Below, piece by piece: positions 1 through 8,579 of a stretch of 64,000 nt of DNA; the stretch's first letter is position 1, and each line of letters begins with the position of its first letter. The stretch is from contig NZ_JAPNXS010000006.1 in assembly GCF_030397575.1 (NCBI RefSeq), positions 62,001-126,000 on the forward strand, given 5' to 3'. The position numbers and the translations under genes are program-made. Source of the DNA: Psychromonas sp. 14N.309.X.WAT.B.A12. Its GTDB lineage: Bacteria; Pseudomonadota; Gammaproteobacteria; Enterobacterales; Psychromonadaceae. The notes under the pieces were generated by a model. It was given only the letters and a program-made list of their open reading frames with translations. It had not been told where the DNA came from and did no database searches.

Positions 1-2
1 TT

Positions 3-518
3 TTTACTTACATCATTATCGCCTGGTTGCCAAACATCCTAATGGATGGCGGCTATTCAGCACAACAAGCAGGTGTTTTACATGGGACCTTCCAATTAGC
101 AACGGCAACGCCCGGACTTGTTTTGATCCCCTTACTAGCAAAGCTAAAAGATCAACGTATTTTAGCTATCTCTTTAGCGCTGATTGGTTTTATCTGCTTC
201 TTAGGTTTATTGTATTTACCAAGTGCGGCATTAATTTGGTCTATTTTTATAGGCTTTTCTTCTGGAGCTATATTTATTCTTGGATTGTCCTATATTAGTT
301 ATCGCACAAATCACTCGCAGCAGGCAGCATCTCTATCTGGCATGGCACAATGTGTAGGTTATAGCTTAGCTGCGATAGGGCCAATGTTCACAGGTATGCT
401 ACACGCTTATTTTGAAAACTGGACAACAACTATTTGGTTATGCGCTATTACGTGCCTTTTATCGGGTGTGTTTGGCTATCTAGGGGGACGTGATATTAAA
501 CTGGATAAAGATGTCTAA
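3..518 (+). CDS. MFS transporter, CynX/NimT-like, C-terminal part (5' truncated by window edge)
   Basis: The reading frame is open from the first bases of the window, so only the C-terminal half is present. About 170 residues form five or six hydrophobic helices with the short charged loops of a major facilitator (for example the loop AKLKDQR between two helices). The opening WLPNILMDGGYS and the SGMAQCVGYSLAAIGP stretch resemble the CynX/NimT (cyanate/nitroimidazole) transporter family; this is recognition by eye, and substrate cannot be inferred. The protein would sit in the inner membrane. A TTG at position 27 could be read as a start but the frame continues upstream and no ribosome site precedes it. 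A hairpin follows the stop. Confidence 0.75.
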   Translation, partial: FTYIIIAWLPNILMDGGYSAQQAGVLHGTFQLATATPGLVLIPLLAKLKDQRILAISLALIGFICFLGLLYLPSAALIWSIFIGFSSGAIFILGLSYISYRTNHSQQAASLSGMAQCVGYSLAAIGPMFTGMLHAYFENWTTTIWLCAITCLLSGVFGYLGGRDIKLDKDV

Positions 519-524
519 TGACGT

Positions 525-545
525 GACAGGTAATGGCTACCTGTC
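525..545 (+). terminator. Hairpin after the MFS gene
   Basis: GACAGGTA and TACCTGTC form a perfect 8-bp stem with a 5-nt loop directly after the MFS stop codon. There is no good T-run, so it may be a weak or Rho-assisted terminator. It separates convergent genes. Confidence 0.4.
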
Positions 546-578
546 GCTTACTTAAAATCAATTCAAGGGTTATAACAA

Positions 579-977
579 TTATATTAACCCTTTCTTTTTA
601 AGCCATTCTAATACCTGAATCGCCCCTTCTGAACAAAGTGCTTTATCCTGATAAGTTAACCATTTAATTTCGGCTATTTCTGCACTAGCCTTTAATTCCC
701 CTGCGAACTTCGCAAAGTAACAAGTAAGTTTAACGGTAGCAGGCTCTCGTTGACCATCTGCCACTGCACTAAATGTACCTGCGTAATCAATGCTATTGCT
801 AATCAGGTTAACCGATAACTCTTCGTTTACCTCACGGCTTAAAGCTTGCTGATCAGACTCCCCTGATTCACGCTTTCCACCGGGTAAATAAAACAAAGAT
901 TTGTTATGTGATCGAGCAACTAATAACTTACCGTCATGTACCAATAACCAAGCTAATTTATCTATTTCTTTTGACAC
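579..977 (-). CDS. Nudix hydrolase, MutT-like
   Basis: A 132-residue single-domain Nudix protein. The Nudix box spans residues 34-56: G34, E40, R48-E49 and E52-E53 are in place for Mg2+ binding, while the usual glycine near the end is serine (EELSV). Such enzymes cleave nucleoside diphosphates linked to another moiety; the substrate is not predictable. The start is a GTG at 977 with AAGGA six bases upstream. It lies 31 bp downstream of the LysE-type gene on the same strand, so the two are probably co-transcribed, though no functional link is obvious. Confidence 0.85.
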   Translation of the reverse strand: MSKEIDKLAWLLVHDGKLLVARSHNKSLFYLPGGKRESGESDQQALSREVNEELSVNLISNSIDYAGTFSAVADGQREPATVKLTCYFAKFAGELKASAEIAEIKWLTYQDKALCSEGAIQVLEWLKKKGLI

Positions 978-1008
978 ATTTTTCCTTAACTAACATAAAT
1001 AAGATTTA

Positions 1009-1653
1009 TCACTTTCTGCCTAATAATGCTGAAATAGCCAACATGCTGCCTAAACTAATAAATACACTGCCTAAAATACGATTTATCCAACGCATTGGAC
1101 GAGGGTTAGTAAACAACGGTGCCATTTTTGCACCTAAACCGGTATAAATAGACATAAACAAGTATTCGAGACAAAACCAAGTACTGGCTAAAATAATGTA
1201 CTGCGGCAATTGAGGTGCTTCTGAGCTCATGAAACTAGGGAACAAAGCAATAAAAAATAACAGATCTTTAGGGTTACTGATCCCAACCATAAAACTTTTT
1301 TTAAATAACTTATGGGCGGCGTAAGTTGCTAAAACAGGTGTATTCATCTGGGTCTCAGGTAGTTTAATCGCACCTTCCCGCCACGCACTCCAACCTAAAT
1401 AAACAAGGTAGATTGCACCAAGTAATTTAATCACTAAAAATAAGGTCTCAGAAGCGGCCAACACCGCACCTAACCCTATAGCAGAGATAGTCATCAAAAT
1501 TAACGCTGATAATGCGCCACCTAAAATGGTTGGAATCGCTTTTTTATAACCAAATTTAACACCGTCTGAAATACACAAAATAGCAGAGGGACCGGGACTA
1601 AATAGCAATAAACTGATTACACTGATATAAACTAACCAAACATTTAATTCCAT
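1009..1653 (-). CDS. LysE/RhtB family amino-acid exporter
   Basis: A 214-residue, six-helix inner-membrane protein of normal length for the LysE/RhtB family. The signature is the early FSPGPSAILCISDGVKFG stretch (PGP motif near residue 20) and GISNPKDLLFF in the middle. Family members export amino acids or homoserine lactones by proton antiport; which one is exported here cannot be told. It heads a probable two-gene unit with the Nudix gene and is preceded by a hairpin that insulates it from the peroxiredoxin-like gene. Confidence 0.88.
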   Translation of the reverse strand: MELNVWLVYISVISLLLFSPGPSAILCISDGVKFGYKKAIPTILGGALSALILMTISAIGLGAVLAASETLFLVIKLLGAIYLVYLGWSAWREGAIKLPETQMNTPVLATYAAHKLFKKSFMVGISNPKDLLFFIALFPSFMSSEAPQLPQYIILASTWFCLEYLFMSIYTGLGAKMAPLFTNPRPMRWINRILGSVFISLGSMLAISALLGRK

Positions 1654-1698
1654 TTTATTAACTCTTATTAACGACTAAGTCCCTTAATTACCTAACAG

Positions 1699-1731
1699 TT
1701 TCAGGTAAACATTAATACTGTTTACCTGAAA
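1699..1731 (-). terminator. 13-bp hairpin after peroxiredoxin-like gene
   Basis: TTTCAGGTAAACA pairs perfectly with TGTTTACCTGAAA across a 7-nt loop, 10 bp past the stop of the upstream minus-strand gene. The stem is strong but AT-rich and lacks a clean U-tract, so termination is likely but not certain. Confidence 0.55.
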
Positions 1732-1740
1732 GCTAATGGT

Positions 1741-2271
1741 TTATTGGTAAGTCCCGCGGATAGGATAATCATTTTCCGGTGATTTAATAAACTCTAAGCC
1801 TGCCGCTAATGTGCCTATTTCAGGACGCGCCAATGGGCCATTAGAAATATCAATGACTTGTACCTGCCCTTTTTCATTAATAACGAACATGCCAGGTTCT
1901 GCAAATTGATGGTCGGTCTCTTTCTCTGAACGAGGGTTAGAAATATATAAACCTAACGACTGCATCTGCTCTATAGTTAAACCGTAATAAACAGGAAAAG
2001 AGACTTCTAAGGCTGACAAGTGCTCTGTTAGTTGTGCTTTGCTGTCTGCAGATACGGCAACAATTTCAACGCCATTCGCTTCTATTTTTTCTTTATAAGT
2101 TTCTAATAAATTAAGATATTTTGTACATAATGGACAATGTTTTCCGCGATAAACAACAACCATTTTCCAATCGGCATTAGCTGATATTTTACCTAATTCA
2201 ATGGTATTTTCGTCTAGGTCAGTAACCATTAGTTTAGGAAACAATGAACCCGCTGTTAATGATGAATGCAT
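1741..2271 (-). CDS. AhpC/TSA (thioredoxin-like) family protein
   Basis: A 176-residue thioredoxin-fold protein. After the first strand it carries YRGKHCPLCTKY, a CxxC pair where peroxiredoxins have their peroxidatic cysteine, followed by VEIVAVSADS and FPVYYGL typical of the AhpC/TSA superfamily. It therefore probably reduces peroxides or disulfides in the cytoplasm; there is no signal peptide. The CPLC arrangement is more like the redoxin-domain group than typical two-Cys AhpC. The start is an ATG with AAGGAG nine bases upstream. It is a single-gene unit with a hairpin behind it. Confidence 0.8.
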   Translation of the reverse strand: MHSSLTAGSLFPKLMVTDLDENTIELGKISANADWKMVVVYRGKHCPLCTKYLNLLETYKEKIEANGVEIVAVSADSKAQLTEHLSALEVSFPVYYGLTIEQMQSLGLYISNPRSEKETDHQFAEPGMFVINEKGQVQVIDISNGPLARPEIGTLAAGLEFIKSPENDYPIRGTYQ

Positions 2272-2429
2272 CTTATATGACTCCTTAAAATAGTGAAGAT
2301 AAGTGAATATATTTAGTTTAACGACTATCAGTAATATTCAATTTGCTTACATATTACCGATCATTAATGATACCCATTTACTTTGAGTTAATCATTGAGA
2401 GTGATGGATGTAATAGACCTAAGAACGTG

Positions 2430-3005
2430 TCAAGGATTGAAGATCAAACTAAAAGTAACTGGTACTGCATCACTGATTGAAGGTAGCCCAGCTAATGCTC
2501 TCAGCTTTTCAACCCCCTCAGTCATACCATAGTTACTTGCATTAAGTACTACCGGCATTAATGATGTGACTAATAGTTTGTTATTATTAAGTTTGGTCAC
2601 TTGCACTTCATTAATGACTTTATGCGCAATACCATGGAAAGACAAGGTAAGTTGCACCGACTCTTTATAGGTATCGCCAACTTCCAATCGACCCAGTTTA
2701 TTAACATTAATAAAACCACTAGCTGTCGCTTTTAAAAAGCTGTCTGTTTCAAACAACTCTTTTTTAATTCTATCGTTTCGAATACCAATATTGGTTTCAA
2801 CACTATCTAAATCAATACTTAAAGTCACTTGGCCGGTATCGCTAATCGACCCCATTAAATGTTCAAAGCGATGAACTTCACCTATTTTCAAACTTTTTAC
2901 TGTTACAAAATTAAGTTGAGAGTCTTCATTGGATAAGTCCCATTGAGCCCAAACATTTGGTGATAAAAAAGTAAGAAATAATGCAAGTCCTGATAGCACT
3001 TTCAT
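2430..3005 (-). CDS. YceI family periplasmic protein
   Basis: A secreted 191-residue protein: signal peptide MKVLSGLALFLTFLSPNVWA, then a lipocalin-like YceI domain starting WDLSNEDSQLNFVTVK and ending with a KLRALAGLPSISDAVPVTFSL type C-terminus. YceI proteins bind polyisoprenoid-like lipids; role here unknown. An upstream in-frame ATG at 3017 overlaps the ribosome site GGAG, which sits seven bases before the ATG at 3005, so the shorter start is preferred. It stands alone. Confidence 0.85.
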   Translation of the reverse strand: MKVLSGLALFLTFLSPNVWAQWDLSNEDSQLNFVTVKSLKIGEVHRFEHLMGSISDTGQVTLSIDLDSVETNIGIRNDRIKKELFETDSFLKATASGFINVNKLGRLEVGDTYKESVQLTLSFHGIAHKVINEVQVTKLNNNKLLVTSLMPVVLNASNYGMTEGVEKLRALAGLPSISDAVPVTFSLIFNP

Positions 3006-3182
3006 GAAAATCTCCATTAATTTTAGTTAAATTAAAAAACCTACAAATACCATCGTCTTAACATCATGTTAAGTACAATCATTCCATATTTACGGTGGAT
3101 AGTTGACTACAGTGCTTATAGTAAAGCCTAACAACAATATCAAAGATGAACATTTAATCAATCAGTTAACAGAGATTTAATA

Positions 3183-3213
3183 ATACCGATTAGTTAATGC
3201 ACATAATCGGTAT
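3183..3213 (-). terminator. Hairpin after the EAL/HDOD gene
   Basis: ATACCGATTA and TAATCGGTAT form a perfect 10-bp stem with an 11-nt loop just beyond the stop of the EAL/HDOD gene. No strong U-tract follows. Confidence 0.45.
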
Positions 3214-3218
3214 GAGGA

Positions 3219-4421
3219 TCAGGCAGATATTTCATCAGCCCAAAGAGTAGATTCAACAGAAGAGTTAATAACTTGTGATTCAGTAATACCCAATACTTTC
3301 GTTAATTGATCAATTGTCTTCCAATCAGATATTTCAACAGCTTCGGCTAGTTTAATGAGCTTATTCAAGATCCCCTCACCTCCTAACAACGCATCTTTTA
3401 TCTCTTGATTGATATTAAGCGGGGTTAAAATAGCTTCCATATCAGCATCCAACAACGCATCAATGATTGATAACATCCCACATAAATAGCCTAACTCTTT
3501 TTTATGCTCTAACCCCATTGAAGACAATAACATTTCAAAGAATTTTGCACGTTGCAGTGACATATTACTTAATATAGAAGGCTTATCAGAATTTAATGTT
3601 TTGATAACGGCAAAGGTGATAAATTTACGAACTCTATCTTCTCCGAGATAAACTAATGCTTGTTGCAGCGATTTTATAGGAGACCTTAACATTGAATATT
3701 CATTAACAAAGTTTAACAGTTTAAAAGACAAGCCAGGATTACTTGCAATGATATTTTCTATTAAAACAAGGTCTAATTCTTCCTGTGAAATAGCAACTGA
3801 CAACTGAATTTTTGAACTCACCGTAGAATCTAAAATTTTACTTTGAATAATCTCAGGCTTACTAAAAAAGTACCCTTGAAATAGCTCAAAACCGGCACCT
3901 TTAGCTTGATTAAACTCATCATAAGTTTCTACTTTTTCAGCTAAGAACTTGATATCGTAAATTGCCAGCTTCTTTAAATATTCCGCTGCTTTATTTAACG
4001 GGTAGGTAGTAATATCGAACTTGATAATATCGATATAAGGATAAAAACGACGCCATTCTTTACTAGGTACAAAGTCATCTAGTGCAACGGTATAACCTTT
4101 CTGTTTAAGCTCAACAACTATATTAAACAACTCCTCACTAGGTGGGCAGTTTTCTAATATTTCAATAACGTAGTTTTTGTGTGGAAAATCAAATGGCAGG
4201 CGTTCTAAAAGACTATCGTAACCAAAATTTACAAACCCAGTTTTCTCATCAAGAATACGTTTTTGATGAACGAGTATTTGATTAACCAGTATACTTTTAG
4301 TTGCGTAATCTGCACTGACATCAGGAAACGAATTCTCTTCCCCATCTCGGTACAATAACTCAAAAGCAACGGTTTTTTTATCTATATCGACAATCGGTTG
4401 TCGCGCTACATAAGAAGACAT
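3219..4421 (-). CDS. EAL-HDOD (YuxH-type) signalling protein
   Basis: A 400-residue cytoplasmic protein with an N-terminal EAL-like domain (about 1-200; starts SSYVARQPIVDIDKK) and a C-terminal HDOD domain (about 200-390; FKLLNFVNEYS, RSPIKSLQQALVYLG). The EAL signature is degenerate: AFELL replaces EAL at residue 20-24 and only parts of the metal site remain (DDFVPS, AEKVE). Proteins of this architecture, such as Vibrio CdgJ, influence motility and c-di-GMP signalling; with this degeneracy I infer binding or scaffolding rather than phosphodiesterase activity. It is a single-gene unit. Confidence 0.85.
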   Translation of the reverse strand: MSSYVARQPIVDIDKKTVAFELLYRDGEENSFPDVSADYATKSILVNQILVHQKRILDEKTGFVNFGYDSLLERLPFDFPHKNYVIEILENCPPSEELFNIVVELKQKGYTVALDDFVPSKEWRRFYPYIDIIKFDITTYPLNKAAEYLKKLAIYDIKFLAEKVETYDEFNQAKGAGFELFQGYFFSKPEIIQSKILDSTVSSKIQLSVAISQEELDLVLIENIIASNPGLSFKLLNFVNEYSMLRSPIKSLQQALVYLGEDRVRKFITFAVIKTLNSDKPSILSNMSLQRAKFFEMLLSSMGLEHKKELGYLCGMLSIIDALLDADMEAILTPLNINQEIKDALLGGEGILNKLIKLAEAVEISDWKTIDQLTKVLGITESQVINSSVESTLWADEISA

Positions 4422-4435
4422 ATCCCACCCATAAT

Positions 4436-4867
4436 AAAATGATCATTTCCTTGGCTAACTAATCATGAGTTTAGCAACCTTTTCCTTGTTGCTAAGTATG
4501 CTAGTAATAAATATGCTAACAATTGATATTTAACAAGAATGATAGATTTTTTAAGAAACTATATCACTAAAAATACAAATAGGAGATCATTAAGCGTAAA
4601 AAATATAGCATAACACGGATAAATGTTAGCCTTTACAGATAGCCGTAAAAACACAAAGAATAAAGCTTTAAAATCCTATTTTTAGGTATTAAAAGTGTCA
4701 TTTACAAATTTCCAGGTTATTACTTTTTTAACCCTAAAAGATGCATAGTATGTGAGTAAATAGTGAAATAACTGGTAAAGTGATTTGACTCGTTGAATAA
4801 TAGCTCATCTACTATATTACGCCTGTTACATAGGCTATAACAGATTCACCAAATAGAAAGGTCTCCC
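4436..4867. other. Intergenic region without a recognisable gene
   Basis: About 430 bp of AT-rich DNA between divergent genes. A possible promoter for the DUF2999 gene is TTGACT at 4785 with TCTACT 17 bp downstream; this is weak. Nothing else supported. Confidence 0.4.
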
Positions 4868-5119
4868 ATGAACCCAATTTTAGCTATTCTTAAAAAACAC
4901 AATGTTAGCGACCAAAAGATCGCCTCGTTATTTGAAGCACTTACTGACAACCCGATGATGGCACTCGGTTTAGTGCAACAACTAGGTATTCCACCAGAGC
5001 AATTAAAGCAATTAATGGCAACAATCATGGCAAATCCAGAGCTGATTAAAGAAGCAACAGATGAGCTAGGGTTAGATTTTGCTAAGGTTGAAGCAGCCAA
5101 AGAAAAGTTAAATTCATAA
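4868..5119 (+). CDS. DUF2999 family small protein
   Basis: An 83-residue, mainly helical soluble protein (starts MNPILAILKKHNVSDQKI, contains QQLGIPPEQLKQLMATIM and ends ELGLDFAKVEAAKEKL). I recognise it as the DUF2999 family seen in Vibrio and Shewanella relatives; no function is established to my knowledge. The start is an ATG with AAAGG seven bases upstream. A long hairpin follows the stop. Confidence 0.8.
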   Translation: MNPILAILKKHNVSDQKIASLFEALTDNPMMALGLVQQLGIPPEQLKQLMATIMANPELIKEATDELGLDFAKVEAAKEKLNS

Positions 5120-5120
5120 T

Positions 5121-5168
5121 TATCAATACAAGCATTGAGTCATTCTGTTATTGACTCAATGCTTGATA
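5121..5168. terminator. Bidirectional hairpin between convergent genes
   Basis: AAGCATTGAGTCA (5130-5142) pairs with TGACTCAATGCTT (5152-5164); TATCAA and TTGATA extend the stem past a small bulge. It lies between the convergent DUF2999 and reductase genes and may stop both transcripts. Confidence 0.6.
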
Positions 5169-5190
5169 AATAAACTGAGAACAACTGTGC

Positions 5191-6855
5191 TTATAACCCT
5201 TGATTGGCTAATAGCCAGGTTTTATAACCGCCACTCATATTTCTCACTTTATACCCTAAATTAGTTAGCAAACATGATGCAACATGACCACGTAACCCTA
5301 CTTGGCAATAAACCAATAACTCTTTATCTTTTGATAATTTAGCTAACGATTGTCGAAGTTGATCAAGAGGAATATTAATAGCACCAGGTATCATACCAGA
5401 GTTAGCAACTTCACCTTCACCACGCACATCTACTAACAAATATTGTTCAGAACCCTTGCTTAAAAAATCACTATGAAAAACAATTTCTTCACCTTTAATC
5501 ACATTCGAAGCAACTAACCCAGCTTGATTGACGACATCACGTGCGGAACCAAATGGAGGCGCATAACATAACTCAAGATCTTGTAAATCAAATACCGTCA
5601 TACCAGCACGTTGTGCAACAGAGATAACATCAATTCGTTTATCAACTCCCTCTTTGCCGACAGCTTGCGCACCTAATATTTCTCCTTTTTCTGGTGAAAA
5701 TAATAACTTTAAGCTAACAGGGTGAGCACCAGGATAGTACCCAGCATGATTCGCGGTATGCACATATATTTTTTGATAAGGGATATGTTTACGTAATAAC
5801 GTCTTTTCATTCAAACCTGTACTCGCCACAACTAGATCAAAGACTTTACAAATAGCCGTTGCTTGTGTTTTTGAGTAATGCTCCTTTGCACCAAATATGT
5901 TATTCGCCGCTAATCGCCCTTGTCGGTTTGCAGGGCCTGCTAATGGCGCGAGCACTGCATCACCAGTGACATAATCAGGCGTTTCTATCGCATCACCAAC
6001 GGCATATATTGATGGATCACTGGTACACATAAATTCATTCACTTGAATTCCACCTAACGCACCAATAGTAAGTCCTGCATCAACGGCTAATGATGTTTCA
6101 GGTTTAACACCTACAGCCATAATTAACAAATTTGTGGTTAATTGTGTCTGATCATTTAATACTAGAGTTAACGAAGTATCACTAGTGTTACAGGGTTTAA
6201 CTTGTTGTAAGGCTTTTCCTAGTAGTAAAGTAACATCCTGTGCGATTAATTCATTATGTAACATATTCGCCATTTCAATATCTACTGTGCTCATCACCTG
6301 TGGCGCAAACTCTACTAAAGTCACCTTTATGCCCCGATGACGCAGTGCTTCTACTACCTCCAATCCAATGAAACCACCACCACATACTGTTGCATGTTGT
6401 GGTTTATGAGCCTCTATAGAAGTCATTATCACATCCATATCTGGCAAAGTACGTAAGCGATGGGTTAAGTGATTATCGACTCCATCAATATTAGGCACAA
6501 AAGGACTCGCTCCAGGGCTTAAAATAAGCGCATCATAGGACTCTACATATTCAATATCAGTAACAAGGTTCTTAACTGTGATTGTTTTAGTCCGTTTGTC
6601 TATAGACAACACTTCATGTTGCACACGAATATCAACATTAAAACGACTTTTAAAACTTTCCGGTGTTTGCAAAATTAATGCATCACGCGAGGTTATTTCG
6701 CCGCCAATATAATATGGCAAACCACAGTTCGCAAATGAGATATAAGCGCCACGCTCCAACATAATAATCTCAGCCTGTTCGTCTAGTCGACGAGCTCGCG
6801 CGGCAGCAGAAGCGCCACCAGCAACACCACCAACAATTAATATTTTTTTAGACAT
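5191..6855 (-). CDS. CoA-disulfide/persulfide reductase with rhodanese domain
   Basis: A 554-residue flavoprotein of the CoADR-Rhd type. Residues 1-450 are a pyridine-nucleotide disulfide reductase: FAD motif ILIVGGVAGGASAAARARR, single active cysteine C44 in SFANCGLPYYIGG, NAD(P)H motif CGGGFIGLEVVE, and FAD motif YAVGDAIE. Residues 470-554 are a rhodanese domain with C517 in YCQVGLRG. Known homologues (Shewanella loihica Npsr, CoADR-Rhd) reduce CoA- or glutathione-persulfides with NADH, releasing sulfide. Start chosen at 6855 because GGGAGG precedes that ATG; an upstream in-frame codon lacks a site. It faces the ArsR gene, supporting a reactive-sulfur role. Confidence 0.88.
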   Translation of the reverse strand: MSKKILIVGGVAGGASAAARARRLDEQAEIIMLERGAYISFANCGLPYYIGGEITSRDALILQTPESFKSRFNVDIRVQHEVLSIDKRTKTITVKNLVTDIEYVESYDALILSPGASPFVPNIDGVDNHLTHRLRTLPDMDVIMTSIEAHKPQHATVCGGGFIGLEVVEALRHRGIKVTLVEFAPQVMSTVDIEMANMLHNELIAQDVTLLLGKALQQVKPCNTSDTSLTLVLNDQTQLTTNLLIMAVGVKPETSLAVDAGLTIGALGGIQVNEFMCTSDPSIYAVGDAIETPDYVTGDAVLAPLAGPANRQGRLAANNIFGAKEHYSKTQATAICKVFDLVVASTGLNEKTLLRKHIPYQKIYVHTANHAGYYPGAHPVSLKLLFSPEKGEILGAQAVGKEGVDKRIDVISVAQRAGMTVFDLQDLELCYAPPFGSARDVVNQAGLVASNVIKGEEIVFHSDFLSKGSEQYLLVDVRGEGEVANSGMIPGAINIPLDQLRQSLAKLSKDKELLVYCQVGLRGHVASCLLTNLGYKVRNMSGGYKTWLLANQGL

Positions 6856-6981
6856 AAAACCTCCCAATACAAATGCTAAATACAAAATGGCATATTTAAA
6901 CGTAACAATTGATCAAATAACCAATAATGAACGATTCATACGAGAGCATAACAAACAAAATTAGATAAAACTAATATAGAA

Positions 6982-7018
6982 AAATCTAATTTAGATTTAA
7001 TTAATGTAGATCAATCTA
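6982..7018. promoter_or_regulatory. Palindromic operators between reductase and ArsR genes
   Basis: AAATCTAATTTAGATTT (6982-6998) is a perfect 8+1+8 inverted repeat, and TAGATCAATCTA (7007-7018) is a second repeat of the same ATCTA half-site. They lie in the divergent intergenic region and are the best candidates for the binding site of the ArsR-type repressor, controlling both directions. The binding is inferred. Confidence 0.6.
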
Positions 7019-7212
7019 ATTTATATTGCTAAGATAATAAACAGTGTCGTAATAATGATATTAGCGACCAACTCATTTTTAGATTTTTTACAGAGAGTGA
7101 GTAACCTGTAAGAGTTTATTTTTATTTACTAAAGCACTAAAAAAACCGCCTTTACCAATAAAAATGGCCACTAATGAGTATAATGTGCTCCCAGTTATCC
7201 CAAGGAGTTTAT

Positions 7213-7530
7213 ATGCACAACAAATTAGCACTGATTCATGAAAATGCCGGAGAAGCGAGTGAGCTACTTAAAGTAATGGCTCATAAAGATCGTATGGTGG
7301 TTTTATGTTTATTGTCTGCAGGTGAGATGGGCGTAGCAGAGTTACGCGAACATACAAAATTAAGCCAATCAGCTTTTTCACAACACTTAACTGTATTGAG
7401 AAAAAATAAGCTGGTAAGCATTCGAAAAGAAGCACAAGCCGTTTTTTATTCTTTAGCAGATGAAAGAGTTAATATTTTACTTAAGGCAATGCAACAAGCC
7501 TTCTGTCCAACATTAGTCTCCGAAGAATAA
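7213..7530 (+). CDS. ArsR-family repressor, SqrR/BigR-like (persulfide sensor candidate)
   Basis: A 105-residue winged-helix repressor. The recognition helix region is TKLSQSAFSQHLTVLRKNKLV and the wing is IRKEAQAVFYSL. It lacks a metal-binding ELCVCDL motif but has exactly two cysteines, C32 and C98. Their spacing of 66 residues is the same as C41/C107 of SqrR and C42/C108 of BigR, which form a polysulfide bridge on sensing persulfides. The start is the ATG at 7213 with AAGGAG 5 bases before it; an upstream in-frame start at 7174 has no such site. It probably represses the downstream YeeE/YedE pair and the divergent reductase. Confidence 0.88.
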   Translation: MHNKLALIHENAGEASELLKVMAHKDRMVVLCLLSAGEMGVAELREHTKLSQSAFSQHLTVLRKNKLVSIRKEAQAVFYSLADERVNILLKAMQQAFCPTLVSEE

Positions 7531-7569
7531 CCAATTAACGTAGAATATAAGCAAGAAGAAAGGCCTATT

Positions 7570-7971
7570 ATGGAAAATTTTACACCCTGGTCATCCCTAG
7601 CAGGTGGAGCTTTACTAGGATGCTCAGCAGTTATTTTATTGCTATTTTCTGGTAAAGTGGCAGGTATAAGTGGCATTTTTAGTGGTCTCTTGCAACCTCA
7701 TAAAAAAGACTTTTTATGGCGTCTGCTTTTTATTGGCGGTATGGTGATCAGTTTCTTTATTTTATCACCTACACTACCTTCTTCTTCGTTAATCACTCCC
7801 TCTATAGTCTTGTATACCATCGCTGGTTTATTAGTGGGTATAGGGACAAAACTTGGAAATGGTTGTACAAGTGGACACGGCATTATAGGTATTGCACGCC
7901 TATCAAAACGTTCTATCTTCGCTACCTGTATATTTATTAGTAGTGCCATTATTGTTGTATTATTCAGATAA
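7570..7971 (+). CDS. YeeE/YedE (DUF395) half-transporter, first subunit
   Basis: A 133-residue membrane protein with four hydrophobic helices and the conserved YeeE motif GNGCTSGHGIIGIARLS near residue 97-113. YeeE (TsuA) proteins import thiosulfate through a chain of cysteines; half-size versions occur as pairs (PmpA/PmpB) in BigR operons. The family and neighbourhood support a role in moving a sulfur compound, direction and substrate unknown. It follows the repressor by 39 bp with AGAAAGG ahead of its ATG, and the second half-transporter follows by 15 bp. Confidence 0.85.
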   Translation: MENFTPWSSLAGGALLGCSAVILLLFSGKVAGISGIFSGLLQPHKKDFLWRLLFIGGMVISFFILSPTLPSSSLITPSIVLYTIAGLLVGIGTKLGNGCTSGHGIIGIARLSKRSIFATCIFISSAIIVVLFR

Positions 7972-7986
7972 TAGAGAGAGTCACTA

Positions 7987-8439
7987 ATGTTAAAATTACT
8001 GTCTGCATCAATTTCAGGCCTACTATTTGGTACCGGAATGATAGTTTCCAACATGATTGATCCAGCTAAAGTGATTGGTTTTTTAAATATAACAGGGCAA
8101 TGGGATCCAAGTTTAGCGTTTGTTATCTTAGGTGCATTAGTCGTCTTTGCACCTTGCTATCACTTAATGATTAAAAAACGAACTCATGCACTGAATGGCG
8201 ATAAAATGAATTGGTCAACAAATACCGCTGTCGATAGAAAACTAGTATTAGGTGCGACTTTATTTGGCATGGGATGGGGATTAGTGGGCTTATGTCCGGG
8301 TCCAGCATTAACCAGCATAGGAAGCGGGTCTTTATACTTATTATGTTTTATAATAAGCATGTCGATAGGTATGCTATTGGTAGAGAAAGTATTTAAAAAA
8401 TTAACAATAAATGTTAAAAATCAAATCATGGGTCGATAA
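7987..8439 (+). CDS. YeeE/YedE (DUF395) half-transporter, second subunit
   Basis: A 150-residue membrane protein, homologous in layout to the preceding one and carrying the second YeeE-type motif GMGWGLVGLCPGPALTSIG around residues 97-115 with its conserved cysteine. It also has GLLFGTGMIVSNMIDPAKVIGFLN near the N-terminus, typical of this family. I infer that the two proteins together make one pore equivalent to full-length YeeE/TsuA. It has its own site (GAGAGAG ahead of the ATG), so the split is genuine and not a sequencing frameshift. Last gene of the three-gene operon. Confidence 0.85.
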   Translation: MLKLLSASISGLLFGTGMIVSNMIDPAKVIGFLNITGQWDPSLAFVILGALVVFAPCYHLMIKKRTHALNGDKMNWSTNTAVDRKLVLGATLFGMGWGLVGLCPGPALTSIGSGSLYLLCFIISMSIGMLLVEKVFKKLTINVKNQIMGR

Positions 8440-8579
8440 CAACACAATTGACCGAATACAATATCCTTGGGCAATTAAAGTAATCACTCATAATCACATA
8501 AAATAAATAATGAGAAACCAATTAGATACTGTCGTTAGATGACTGAAAGTAGAGTCTATACCGCTTCAAACATTGCAAT

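Noticed and set aside
908-1147. 79-codon plus-strand frame between and over the Nudix and LysE genes
   Set aside because: Overlaps both real genes antisense and has no recognisable domain.
7570-8439. Possibility that the two half-YeeE genes are one frameshifted gene
   Set aside because: Each has its own ribosome site, a normal stop and a 15-bp spacer, and split YeeE pairs are known with BigR regulators.
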